A stretch of 64,000 bases of DNA from Bartonella apihabitans (GTDB taxonomy: Bacteria > Pseudomonadota > Alphaproteobacteria > Rhizobiales > Rhizobiaceae), in contig NZ_CP132387.1 of assembly GCF_030758755.1 (NCBI RefSeq), positions 2,638,660 to 2,702,659 of the forward strand, written 5' to 3'. A model generated the notes under the pieces. It saw only the letters and a program-made list of their open reading frames with translations. It was not told the origin of the DNA and did no database searches. Positions 54,903-63,186 of this stretch are shown here, piece by piece; the stretch's first letter is position 1, and every line of letters starts with the position of its first letter. A program made the position numbers and the translations under genes.

Positions 54903-56378
54903 ATGACTATTTGTGTAATTCTTGCTGGACGAGTGTCTGACGTAGATAATGGTGCGACGACGCACAAAGTCATGACCCATCGTGATTATTTGGCCAATCC
55001 GGCATTATTTGCCGGTCAGCGTCCCCGTATTATCAACCTGTCACGTTCCTACCGCTATCAAAGCCGCGCTTATTATTGTTCGCTGCTTGCCGAAGCTCGC
55101 GGCCATCGTGTGTTACCTTCTGTGGAAACCATGATCGACCTGTCGGAACGACGGTTATATAAAAAATCTATTCCCGAGCTTGAAGATTGTCTCAACAAAG
55201 CCCTGAAAGGAGACGCTACACGCGCACCGGAAATTATCAGGGTATTTTTTGGCATTACCGATAGTTCAAATGATATTAAAGGTGACCGATTTGAGAAATT
55301 CGGCCACCTTTTGTTTGACTGGTATCGGGCTCCTGCATTGGAAGTTCACGTTATACCGGGTGAATGGGCACGCATTCACAAAATATGTTTTGCCAATTGG
55401 CAAAAACTTGAAGGCGAAAGTCGCGACGCTTTCTATAATGCGATGGAAACGTATACGACACGGGCCTGGAAAGAAGCCCGCCACAAAGTTCCGCCGCGTT
55501 GGACATTTGCTGTGCTATGCAATCCGGAAGAAGAATTGCCACCAACAAACGTTGCCGATTTGAAGCATTGGGCAAAAATTGCCGCCCGCCTTGGTGTGGA
55601 AGTCGAACCGATCGGGGCAAGAGATCTTGCCCGTCTTGCCAATTTCGACGCGCTTTTCATTCGCGAAACCACCAATATATCCAATCATACCTATCGTTTT
55701 GCCCGTCGTGCAGAACAGGAAAATATGCCGGTTATCGACGACCCGATGTCGATGATCCGTTGTACGAACAAAGTCTATCTCGACGAATTGATGCGCGCGA
55801 ACGGTGTACCGGTTCCCCCCACAGTGATGATCGGTGGCAATGATGATCTGGTCAGAGCAGCAGATACGCTCGGTTTCCCGATGGTGTTGAAAATTCCGGA
55901 TTCGTCGTTTTCACGCGGGGTGAAACGCGTTGGTTCAATGGAAGAATTGCGCCGCCTTGCCCATGAATGGCTCAAAGATAGCGATCTTTTGCTGGCACAA
56001 AAATATTTACCGACCAAATTCGATTGGCGTGTCGGTGTATTGGGTGGCAAGCCGCTTTTTGTCTGCCAGTATGAAATGGCACCCCACCATTGGCAAATTA
56101 TCAAACATGATCCGAATGGTGGCGAACCGCTGGAAGGCGGTTTCAAAACCTATGCTATTCCTGATGCACCGCCGGCAGTTGTCGAAATCGGTTTGAAGGC
56201 AGCCCGTTGCATTGGTGATGGCCTTTATGGTGTTGATATTAAAGAAACCGATGAAGGTATTGTGGTCATTGAGGTCAACGACAACCCCAATATCGAACAC
56301 GGGGTCGAAGATCTGGCCGAAAAGGATGATGTCTGGATCAATCTCACGCGCTGGTTTATCGAACGCCTTGAACGCTGA
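54903..56378 (+). CDS. RimK-like ATP-grasp ligase with RLAN N-terminal domain
   Basis: A 491-residue ligase. The first 200 residues match the RLAN (RimK-like ATP-grasp N-terminal) domain: NLSRSYRYQSRAYYCSLLAEARGHRVLP. The rest is an ATP-grasp fold with the N-terminal ADP-binding lysine region (VPVPPTVMIGG, PMVLKIPDSSFSRGVKRV), the EYLP-like LLAQKYLPT segment and the Mg site VIEVNDNPNIEHG. ATP-grasp ligases of this kind join a carboxylate to an amine, as RimK does with glutamate. It is coupled to the GNAT/C39 gene (six-base gap) and ends in a strong terminator. Both genes thus make a closed two-gene unit whose product has not, to my knowledge, been defined. Confidence 0.9.
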   Translation: MTICVILAGRVSDVDNGATTHKVMTHRDYLANPALFAGQRPRIINLSRSYRYQSRAYYCSLLAEARGHRVLPSVETMIDLSERRLYKKSIPELEDCLNKALKGDATRAPEIIRVFFGITDSSNDIKGDRFEKFGHLLFDWYRAPALEVHVIPGEWARIHKICFANWQKLEGESRDAFYNAMETYTTRAWKEARHKVPPRWTFAVLCNPEEELPPTNVADLKHWAKIAARLGVEVEPIGARDLARLANFDALFIRETTNISNHTYRFARRAEQENMPVIDDPMSMIRCTNKVYLDELMRANGVPVPPTVMIGGNDDLVRAADTLGFPMVLKIPDSSFSRGVKRVGSMEELRRLAHEWLKDSDLLLAQKYLPTKFDWRVGVLGGKPLFVCQYEMAPHHWQIIKHDPNGGEPLEGGFKTYAIPDAPPAVVEIGLKAARCIGDGLYGVDIKETDEGIVVIEVNDNPNIEHGVEDLAEKDDVWINLTRWFIERLER

Positions 56379-56424
56379 TTTAAAAGAACTAAAGGCCTGA
56401 TGTTGATTTAAAGCCCTAAAGAGC

Positions 56425-56452
56425 AAAACCGGCAATGTGTTGCCGGTTTTTT
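56425..56452 (+). terminator. Intrinsic terminator of the GNAT/C39-RimK operon
   Basis: AAAACCGGCAA at 56425-56435 pairs with TTGCCGGTTTT at 56440-56450, followed by further T's, 47 bases after the stop. Confidence 0.92.
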
Positions 56453-56655
56453 GTATTCCATCAGAATTCTGTTTATTCCCTTGCCAAGCGAAAATGGGCT
56501 TTCTTCCGTTTCTTGAAAACATCGTTTTCGGGTGGAAAGCATGAGTGTCTTCTCATTCGCGTTCGTCCACAAAAACACAAATTGAAAACACAAAAGGCCG
56601 ATATGATGACAAAGCTATTTTGGCTTGAATGAAGCTTTGTCCATTCCAAGAGAAG

Positions 56656-57260
56656 CTATTGCAAAGAAGAATGATCGGCTGAAGACGTGTTACTATTCAG
56701 TGCCTTTTCGATTTGTGGCAATGTTTCATCTTTATAGATTTGCGGCGTTAATGGCCCGATATGTTTATAAACAATAATGCCTTGCCGGTTTAAAAGAAAA
56801 GTTTCCGGTGGTCCGTATACGCCCCAATCAATTGCTGCGCGACCGCTCGGGTCAAAGCCCACAAGCTTGAATGGGCTCCCGAAATTATCAAGGAAGCGTA
56901 TCGCGTTTTCTTGTTTGTCTTTGTAATTGATGCCGACAAGATCAAAGCGATTGTCTTTTGAAATTTCTATAAGAACGGGATGTTCGTCACGGCATGGCGG
57001 ACACCACGAACCCCAGAAATTGACAAGCGTAACGCGCCCCTTGAAATCGTCAGGGTTGAAGGAGCCTGTTTGACCCAGAAGGGGCAAAACTGTTGCCGGT
57101 GCAGGCTTGCCGGCAAGTGCATTGGGAACAAGATTGGCCGTGTCCGGATTGGTTGTTTCCATATGGCTGTACATAATAACAACCAGAACAACAAACAGGA
57201 TGAACGGCCCAAAAGGGCAATCATCACCGGAACACTCATTTTTTTCTTGGGCGCGTCCAT
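56656..57260 (-). pseudogene. ccmG: Cytochrome c biogenesis thioredoxin CcmG (DsbE), one-base frameshift in the membrane anchor
   Basis: The start is ATG at 57260 (MDAPKKKMSVPVMIALLG), five bases after the ccmD stop. In the following G run (C's at 57208-57210 on the plus strand) one base is missing. Adding it gives PFILFVVLVVIMYSHME, a proper transmembrane anchor, and joins the periplasmic domain. That domain carries the thioredoxin motif WCPPC (GSWCPPCRDEHP), the CcmG acidic region and the cis-Pro loop VYGPPETFLL. Repaired length is 201 residues. CcmG reduces apocytochrome c haem-binding thiols. As written, only an anchorless form from an internal start such as 57174 would be made. Confidence 0.9.
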
Positions 57261-57265
57261 GATCT

Positions 57266-57481
57266 TCACGATTTTACTTTGTTGGCACGGATGGCATTTG
57301 ACTGTTCAAGTTTTTGAAGCCGCGCTTTTTGATGACGACCATTAAGGACAATGTATAAAACCAGCAATAACAGGACAACGGCCGAGACGACATAACTCAT
57401 GGTGACAATCTGGCTATGGTCGAAATGGCCCAGAAATATGTCGATACGGTCGGAAATGCCAATTGCATTTTCAGTGGTCAT
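57266..57481 (-). CDS. ccmD: Heme exporter protein CcmD
   Basis: A 71-residue membrane protein: a short periplasmic start (MTTENAIGISDRIDIFLGHFDHS), one helix (IVTMSYVVSAVVLLLLVLYIVL) and a basic cytoplasmic tail with RHQKARLQKLE. CcmD stabilises the haem-loaded CcmE and releases it from the CcmABC complex. The ATG at 57481 overlaps the ccmC stop by four bases. Only the position in the operon and the topology identify it, as CcmD proteins are poorly conserved. Confidence 0.85.
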   Translation of the reverse strand: MTTENAIGISDRIDIFLGHFDHSQIVTMSYVVSAVVLLLLVLYIVLNGRHQKARLQKLEQSNAIRANKVKS

Positions 57482-58248
57482 TTTACGTTTTCCTTCTGAC
57501 GCAGGCGCCGCGCAGCCATTCTTTGCATAGTTTCCACACGCCGACGGGTAATTTCGGTGCGCATAGTTGCAAGATAAAGGGCAAAAAATGCCAATGTGAA
57601 ACCGATAGCCATGGTAAAGAGCGGCCATAACATGGCGCTATCAATAGCCGAGCCGCCTTTGCGGAGAATAGAGGCGGGTTGATGAAGTGTGTTCCACCAT
57701 TCAACGGAGAATTTGATAATCGGTATGTTAATGAAGCCGACAAGAGTCAGGATAGCGGCAGCTTTTGCACCTTTTGTTGCATCGTCAAACGCCCGTGAAA
57801 GCGCAATAATAGCAAGATAAATCAAAAACAACACAAGCACGGAAGTAAGTCGCGCATCCCATTCCCACCATGTCCCCCACGTTGGCCGTCCCCAGAGCGA
57901 GCCGGTTACAAGGGCAAGAGCGGTAAAAGTTGCACCGATCGGAGCGGCACTTTTAAGCGATACATCGGCGAGCGGATGACGCCAGACCAGAGTTCCAAGT
58001 GCCGAAACGCTCATCAACGTGTAGCAGAACATGGAAAGCCAGGCAAAAGGCACATGAAGATACATGATGCGCACGGTCATGCCTTGTTGATAATCGTCGG
58101 GCGAATGCATGACCATGAAAAGGCCACAGGCAAGAACAATAACAGCAACAAGGCTAAGCCACGGCAGAACTTTACCGCTCAGCCCCATGAAACGGGTCGG
58201 GTTGGCCAATGATTGCAACCAGTTTGTCTTTTTTTGTATCAATTCCAT
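57478..58248 (-). CDS. ccmC: Heme ABC exporter subunit CcmC
   Basis: A 256-residue protein from the ATG at 58248 (MELIQKKTNWLQSLANP), with AAGGGA just upstream; a reading to 58284 adds 12 residues and is rejected. It has six membrane helices and the tryptophan-rich haem-handling motif WGRPTWGTWWEWDARLTS, with the flanking histidines in YLHVPFAW and WWNTLHQPASI. CcmC loads haem onto CcmE in the periplasm. It follows ccmB by about 90 bases and overlaps ccmD. Confidence 0.96.
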   Translation of the reverse strand: MELIQKKTNWLQSLANPTRFMGLSGKVLPWLSLVAVIVLACGLFMVMHSPDDYQQGMTVRIMYLHVPFAWLSMFCYTLMSVSALGTLVWRHPLADVSLKSAAPIGATFTALALVTGSLWGRPTWGTWWEWDARLTSVLVLFLIYLAIIALSRAFDDATKGAKAAAILTLVGFINIPIIKFSVEWWNTLHQPASILRKGGSAIDSAMLWPLFTMAIGFTLAFFALYLATMRTEITRRRVETMQRMAARRLRQKENVK

Positions 58249-58339
58249 GATATCCCTTATTATCGGGTTTTGCTTTTGTCGCAATTATCTTTCTTCATAG
58301 AGACCAACATATGACACCAATCTGACAAAGATGTGATGT

Positions 58340-59007
58340 CTAGTCCGATAATGACGCAAGTGTCAAAGCCGCAGCCAAGGGCCGAGAATCGAGAAGAACA
58401 GTGACAGAGCGATCAAAAACAGTAACGGATTTATAAACGAAATGCCCGGAGCGGTGGTTGCATAGGCTGCGGATACGCCAAAAATCATAACCGGTACGGC
58501 AAGCGGCAAAACAATAACCGATATTAAGACACCGCCACGCGGTAGAGAGGTTGCAAGCGCCGCACCGACTGCACCAATCAGAGTAATCGCAGGTGTACCG
58601 CATAAAAGTGTGAGCATAAGACCGCCTATTGCTGTTCCACCAAGACCGAGCATCAATCCCAGCACAGGAGTAAAAAGAATGAGCGGCAGAATAGTTCCAC
58701 ACCAATGCGCCAGGCATTTTGTAAAAACGATCAGACTCAAGCTTTTTCTATGTCGGGACAATATCAGTTGATCAAGGCTGCCGTCATCACGGTCGGTCTG
58801 GAACATGCGGTCTAAACCGAGCAAAATTGAAAGAAGCGCTCCAATCCACAGCATTCCCGGACCAATGCGGGACAAAATTTCCTGATCAGGCCCGACAGCA
58901 AACGGAGTTATGATAATAATTGCTGCAAAAAACAGAAGTCCCGTCAATAAAGAACTTCCCGGACCAAAAGCAATTCGCAAATCGCGCAAGAAAAGGGCTT
59001 TCATCAA
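58340..59007 (-). CDS. ccmB: Heme exporter subunit CcmB, probable frameshift in the last 15 residues
   Basis: The open frame from 59007 gives 214 residues ending GPWLRL at 58363. It has six hydrophobic helices and the conserved DRDDGSLDQLILS and FINPLLFLIALSLFF stretches. Family members end in an alanine-rich tail (SPFATAAALRIS in E. coli). Such a tail, LAAALTLASLSD, is present here in the next frame up to 58340, and one base added in the G run at 58379-58381 joins them to give 222 residues. CcmB is the membrane subunit of the CcmAB haem-release ATPase. The start overlaps the ccmA stop by four bases. The frameshift call is less certain than the others. Confidence 0.85.
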
Positions 59008-59627
59008 TTGTCCTCGAAATCGGGAAGGTAATCGTCAAGGAGAATATGGCGATTTTCTTCTATGCCAAGCGGTAAATGGGTTGCGGCAATAATCATGCCC
59101 GAACGGTTTCTATGATCTTCCATGATTTTTGCAAAAATCGCACTTGCATGTTTGTCGAGCCCTGATGTCGGTTCGTCCAGGAGCCATAAAGGCTGATGGG
59201 ATAATAACAATCGTGCAATGGCAACGCGCCTTTTCTGTCCGGTTGAAAGCACACCGAAGGGAAGATGTTCGATTCCTGCAAGTTCGACCTCAGCGAGGGC
59301 TTCCATCGGCGACAGCAATGGCGCTTCATCGAAATTTGACCAGAATTCGAGATTTTGCAAAACGGTCAAATGTGTTTTCATGGCATTTTGACTGCCAAGA
59401 TAGTGGCTAACAAGAGCAACGGGAAAGCGTTGATCACCGTCTTGTGCTGCGACTTCTCCTTCATTGGCGGGCAAGAAGCCGGCAATGATTCGCAGCAAAG
59501 TAGACTTGCCAATACCATTTGGACCAGTAATTGTGAGTAATTCTCTATCGTGGATTGTAAAGTGCAAGTGTTGAAACAACACCTCTTCACCACGTTTTGC
59601 ACTCAGATCAACTGCTGTAATTTCCAT
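59004..59627 (-). CDS. ccmA: Heme exporter ATPase CcmA
   Basis: A 207-residue ABC ATPase with Walker A GPNGIGKST near residue 35, the signature LSTGQKRR, Walker B LWLLDEPTSGLD and the ATHLPLG switch region. It is short, as CcmA proteins are. ATP hydrolysis by CcmA with CcmB frees holo-CcmE from CcmCD so that haem can be attached to apocytochrome c. First gene of the ccmABCDG operon, facing away from acnA. Confidence 0.96.
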   Translation of the reverse strand: MEITAVDLSAKRGEEVLFQHLHFTIHDRELLTITGPNGIGKSTLLRIIAGFLPANEGEVAAQDGDQRFPVALVSHYLGSQNAMKTHLTVLQNLEFWSNFDEAPLLSPMEALAEVELAGIEHLPFGVLSTGQKRRVAIARLLLSHQPLWLLDEPTSGLDKHASAIFAKIMEDHRNRSGMIIAATHLPLGIEENRHILLDDYLPDFEDN

Positions 59628-59924
59628 GTAACCACCGGATTTTGCTTAACCTTTCTTAAGATGGCCGGAGCCTTTGGACAAGTAAACACATTTTTTTTAA
59701 TGGATTACGTCTGGAACAGTTCCAGAAAAGGACTTATATCAGAATTACCATACCAGCGGTCGGTGTGGGACAATTTTTGGCCGGTCTCCAAATCTGCTTG
59801 TTCTGGCGGTTGAGGAACGGACAGCGGAAATGACTGCACCCGCACCGTAGCTGCGATCTTGACCCGCAGTTTGTGGCGTTCGTTCCAGGAGCTAAGGCTC
59901 GCACAAATATAAGGACGAACAGTC
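59628..59924. other. Divergent promoter region between ccmA and acnA
   Basis: 297 bases without a coding frame. It should hold the promoters of both units. No Fnr-, ActR- or iron-type operator could be identified with confidence. Confidence 0.45.
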
Positions 59925-62618
59925 GTGTCTCAAATAGATAGTTTTAAGTGCCGCAAAACACTCCATGTAAATGGCAAAGACTATATTTATTACAGTCTGA
60001 CAGAAGCCGAAAAGAACGGTCTGCCCGACATTTCCCGTTTGCCATTTTCAATGAAGGTTCTGCTCGAGAACCTGCTGCGGTTTGAAGACGGTCGCACGGT
60101 CAAGAAAGACGACATTTTAAATATCGCCAAATGGCTAGACGACAAGGGAAAAGCAGGCGCTGAAATAGCCTATCGCCCTTCACGCGTTTTGATGCAGGAT
60201 TTTACCGGCGTTCCAGCCGTTGTGGATCTTGCAGCGATGCGTGATGCAATGGTGAAGCTTGGTGAAAATCCGGAAAAAATCAATCCGTTGGTTCCGGTTG
60301 ACCTCGTCATTGACCACTCGGTGATTGTTGACGATTTTGGCAATCCGCTTGCTTTCCAGCACAATAAGGAACTCGAATATAAACGTAATGGCGAACGTTA
60401 TCGTTTCCTGAAATGGGGGCAACAAGCCTTCCGGAACTTCCGGGTTGTTCCTCCGGGGACAGGTATTTGCCATCAGGTCAATCTTGAATATCTTGCCCAA
60501 TGTGTTTGGACGAGAGAAGAAAATGGCCACACAATAGCTTATCCCGATACCTGCGTTGGTACCGATTCCCACACCACAATGGTCAACGGTCTTGGTGTTC
60601 TCGGCTGGGGCGTTGGTGGTATTGAAGCTGAAGCTGCCATGCTTGGCCAACCGGTTTCGATGTTGTTGCCGGAGGTTATCGGCTTCCGCCTCACAGGTAA
60701 ACTCAAGGAAGGCATTACCGCCACCGATCTTGTTTTGACCGTAACACAGATGTTGCGTAAAAAAGGCGTGGTCGGAAAATTTGTCGAATTCTTTGGTCCG
60801 GGTCTTGAACATATGACTTTGGCCGATCGTGCGACAATTGGCAATATGAGCCCTGAATATGGCGCGACATGCGGCTTTTTCCCGATTGATCAGGAAACCA
60901 TCCGTTACCTCAATATGACAGGTCGTAAAGAAGAACGGATTGCACTTGTCGAAGCTTATACAAAAGCTCAAGGCATGTGGCATGATTCCCATACGGCCGA
61001 TCCGGTGTTTACCGATACAATCGAACTTGATATGGGAACTGTTGTGCCCTCAATGGCCGAACCGAAACGTCCGGAAGGGCGTTTGCCGCTTGAAGAGGTC
61101 GGTAAAAGTTTTGCGACAGCTCTTCACAACGAATATAAGAAAACAACCGGTGAAAAAACACGGTATAAGGTTGAAGGCGAGGATTTCGACATTGGTCACG
61201 GAGATGTTGCTATTGCAGCGATCACCTCTTGCACCAACACGTCCAATCCGAGTGTTCTGATTGCAGCTGGGTTGCTTGCACGAAACGCGGTTGCCAAAGG
61301 CTTAAAATCCAAGCCGTGGGTTAAAACTTCACTGGCTCCGGGCTCGCAGGTTGTTGAAGCCTATCTGGTCAATTCGGGACTGCAGAAAGATCTTGATGCT
61401 TTGGGATTCAATCTGGTCGGTTTCGGTTGCACAACCTGTATCGGTAACTCGGTGCCTCTGCCGCCGGCAATTTCAAAAACCATCAATGACAAGGGATTGA
61501 TTGTTGCGGCCGTTCTTTCAGGAAACCGTAACTTCGAGGGACGTGTTTCGCCTGATGTTCAGGCAAACTACCTTGCTTCACCGCCACTTGTTGTTGCCCA
61601 TGCTTTGGCTGGAACCATCACCAAGGATCTCACAAAAGAACCTCTTGGAACCGGCAAGGATGGCAAACCGGTTTATCTGAAGGATATCTGGCCAACTTCG
61701 CAGGAAGTTCAGGAATTCATCGAAAAGAATGTTACCCGCAAGATTTTTGAATCAAAATATGCGGATGTCTTCAAGGGCGATGAAAACTGGCAGAAAGTCA
61801 AGGTTCCTGCAGGTGAAACCTATGCTTGGGACAAAGACTCGACCTATGTTCGCAATCCTCCCTATTTTGAAAACATGCCGAAAGTACCTGCACCGCTCAA
61901 GAATATTGACGGAGCTCGTATCCTCGGACTTTTCGGGGACAAGATCACGACAGACCATATTTCGCCTGCCGGTTCTATCAAGGTTGATTCTCCGGCCGGT
62001 AAATATCTGATCGAACATGGTGTAAAACCTGCCGATTTCAACCAGTATGGTACCCGTCGCGGCAACCATGAAGTGATGATGCGTGGCACTTTTGCCAATA
62101 TCCGTATCCGTAACTTTATGCTTGGCGAGAATGGACGCGAAGGTGGCTACACCATTCACTATCCATCCAAGGAAGAAGAATCGATCTATGATGCTGCTAT
62201 GCAGTATAAGAGCGAGCATGTGCCACTTGTTGTCTTCGCAGGCATCGAATATGGTAACGGGTCATCACGTGACTGGGCGGCCAAAGGAACCAATCTTTTG
62301 GGCGTGCGTGCGGTGATTGCTCAATCTTTCGAGCGTATTCACCGGTCCAATCTCGTTGGTATGGGAATTGTACCGTTTGTCTTCGAGGATGGACAGAGCT
62401 GGCGCTCCTTGGGGCTGAAAGGCGATGAAGTTATCACTATTGATGGCATCAACGATCTGAAGCCACGGCAAAAAACTGTTGCCAAGGTCAAATTCAGTGA
62501 CGGTACTGTGAAGGAAGTTCCGCTTCTTTGCCGGGTCGATACTGTCGATGAACTGGATTACCTCCATAATGGCGGCATTTTGCAATATGTTTTGCGCAAC
62601 CTTGCCAAAGAAGGCTGA
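59925..62618 (+). CDS. acnA: Aconitate hydratase AcnA
   Basis: An 897-residue IRP/AcnA-type aconitase. The start is GTG at 59925, nine bases after AAGGA. The [4Fe-4S] cysteines appear in [11 protein letters not shown] and [10 protein letters not shown]. Other motifs are [24 protein letters not shown] and the swivel-domain arginines in [15 protein letters not shown]. It interconverts citrate and isocitrate in the TCA cycle. It stands next to ccmA as in many rhizobia and ends in a strong terminator. The gene is full length and undisturbed. Confidence 0.98.
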   Translation: MSQIDSFKCRKTLHVNGKDYIYYSLTEAEKNGLPDISRLPFSMKVLLENLLRFEDGRTVKKDDILNIAKWLDDKGKAGAEIAYRPSRVLMQDFTGVPAVVDLAAMRDAMVKLGENPEKINPLVPVDLVIDHSVIVDDFGNPLAFQHNKELEYKRNGERYRFLKWGQQAFRNFRVVPPGTGICHQVNLEYLAQCVWTREENGHTIAYPDTCVGTDSHTTMVNGLGVLGWGVGGIEAEAAMLGQPVSMLLPEVIGFRLTGKLKEGITATDLVLTVTQMLRKKGVVGKFVEFFGPGLEHMTLADRATIGNMSPEYGATCGFFPIDQETIRYLNMTGRKEERIALVEAYTKAQGMWHDSHTADPVFTDTIELDMGTVVPSMAEPKRPEGRLPLEEVGKSFATALHNEYKKTTGEKTRYKVEGEDFDIGHGDVAIAAITSCTNTSNPSVLIAAGLLARNAVAKGLKSKPWVKTSLAPGSQVVEAYLVNSGLQKDLDALGFNLVGFGCTTCIGNSVPLPPAISKTINDKGLIVAAVLSGNRNFEGRVSPDVQANYLASPPLVVAHALAGTITKDLTKEPLGTGKDGKPVYLKDIWPTSQEVQEFIEKNVTRKIFESKYADVFKGDENWQKVKVPAGETYAWDKDSTYVRNPPYFENMPKVPAPLKNIDGARILGLFGDKITTDHISPAGSIKVDSPAGKYLIEHGVKPADFNQYGTRRGNHEVMMRGTFANIRIRNFMLGENGREGGYTIHYPSKEEESIYDAAMQYKSEHVPLVVFAGIEYGNGSSRDWAAKGTNLLGVRAVIAQSFERIHRSNLVGMGIVPFVFEDGQSWRSLGLKGDEVITIDGINDLKPRQKTVAKVKFSDGTVKEVPLLCRVDTVDELDYLHNGGILQYVLRNLAKEG

Positions 62619-62658
62619 TTGGCAACTCATAAAACGATAAATGGGTTATAAAACACAT

Positions 62659-62692
62659 AAACGGGTCGTAAAATTACGGCCCGTTTATTTTT
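62659..62692 (+). terminator. Intrinsic terminator of acnA
   Basis: AAACGGGTCGTAA at 62659-62671 pairs with TTACGG-CCCGTTT ending at 62686, with one G-T pair, followed by TATTTTT. It lies 41 bases after the acnA stop. Confidence 0.85.
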
Positions 62693-62716
62693 AACCGACA
62701 ATTTCAGAGAATCTCA

Positions 62717-62746
62717 TTGACGTACCCAGCGAAATTACGCTATAAG
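62717..62746 (+). promoter_or_regulatory. Predicted sigma70 promoter of rpsT
   Basis: TTGACG at 62717-62722 and TATAAG at 62741-62746 are separated by 18 bases, about 80 bases before the rpsT start. A GAATC (GANTC) methylation site at 62709-62713 touches the -35 box, so cell-cycle control by methylation and GcrA is possible. Confidence 0.6.
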
Positions 62747-62828
62747 CCCGCCAAGATTAAGCGGCTCTCGGCCGCAGTTTGTGTTTCCAGGCTTGAAAGC
62801 CGGTCAATAAGAAGAGAGAGATAGACTT

Positions 62829-63095
62829 ATGGCGAATACACCTTCGTCCAGAAAAGCAGTGCGTAAGATTGCAGCACGCACAGAGGTTAGTAAATCCCGT
62901 CGTACACGTGTTCGTTCATTTGTACGTAAGTTTGATGATGCAGTTGCTGCCGGCAATAAGGCGGCTGCCGAAGTTGCTTTCAAGACGGTTGAACCGGAAT
63001 TGATGCGTGCTGTCACAAAAGGTGTTCTGCATAAGAATACGGCTTCGCGCAAAGTTTCACGTTTAGCCAAAAAGTTGAAATCACTTTCTGCCTGA
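62829..63095 (+). CDS. rpsT: 30S ribosomal protein S20
   Basis: An 88-residue basic protein beginning [20 protein letters not shown], with the S20 pattern [14 protein letters not shown] and the closing [21 protein letters not shown]20 binds 16S rRNA near the 5' domain and helix 44. The ribosome site AGAGAGA precedes the ATG. In Rhizobiales rpsT typically lies just upstream of dnaA, which places the origin region to the right of this gene. It has its own promoter and terminator. Confidence 0.97.
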   Translation: MANTPSSRKAVRKIAARTEVSKSRRTRVRSFVRKFDDAVAAGNKAAAEVAFKTVEPELMRAVTKGVLHKNTASRKVSRLAKKLKSLSA

Positions 63096-63153
63096 TTGTT
63101 TGGAAGAACGCTTCCGAAGAGTTTTTTCTCGGTTGAGCGGGTTTGTAGATTTT

Positions 63154-63186
63154 AAAAAACCGGTGCCTTTCGGTGCCGGTTTTTTT
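63154..63186 (+). terminator. Intrinsic terminator of rpsT
   Basis: AAAAAACCGGTGCC from 63154 pairs, with two G-T pairs, with GGTGCCGGTTTTTT ending near 63186; loop TTTC. It lies about 60 bases after the rpsT stop. Confidence 0.88.

Noticed and set aside
56435..56632. 65-codon plus-strand frame after the RimK-like gene
   Set aside because: Its start lies inside the terminator hairpin and its composition is not protein-like.
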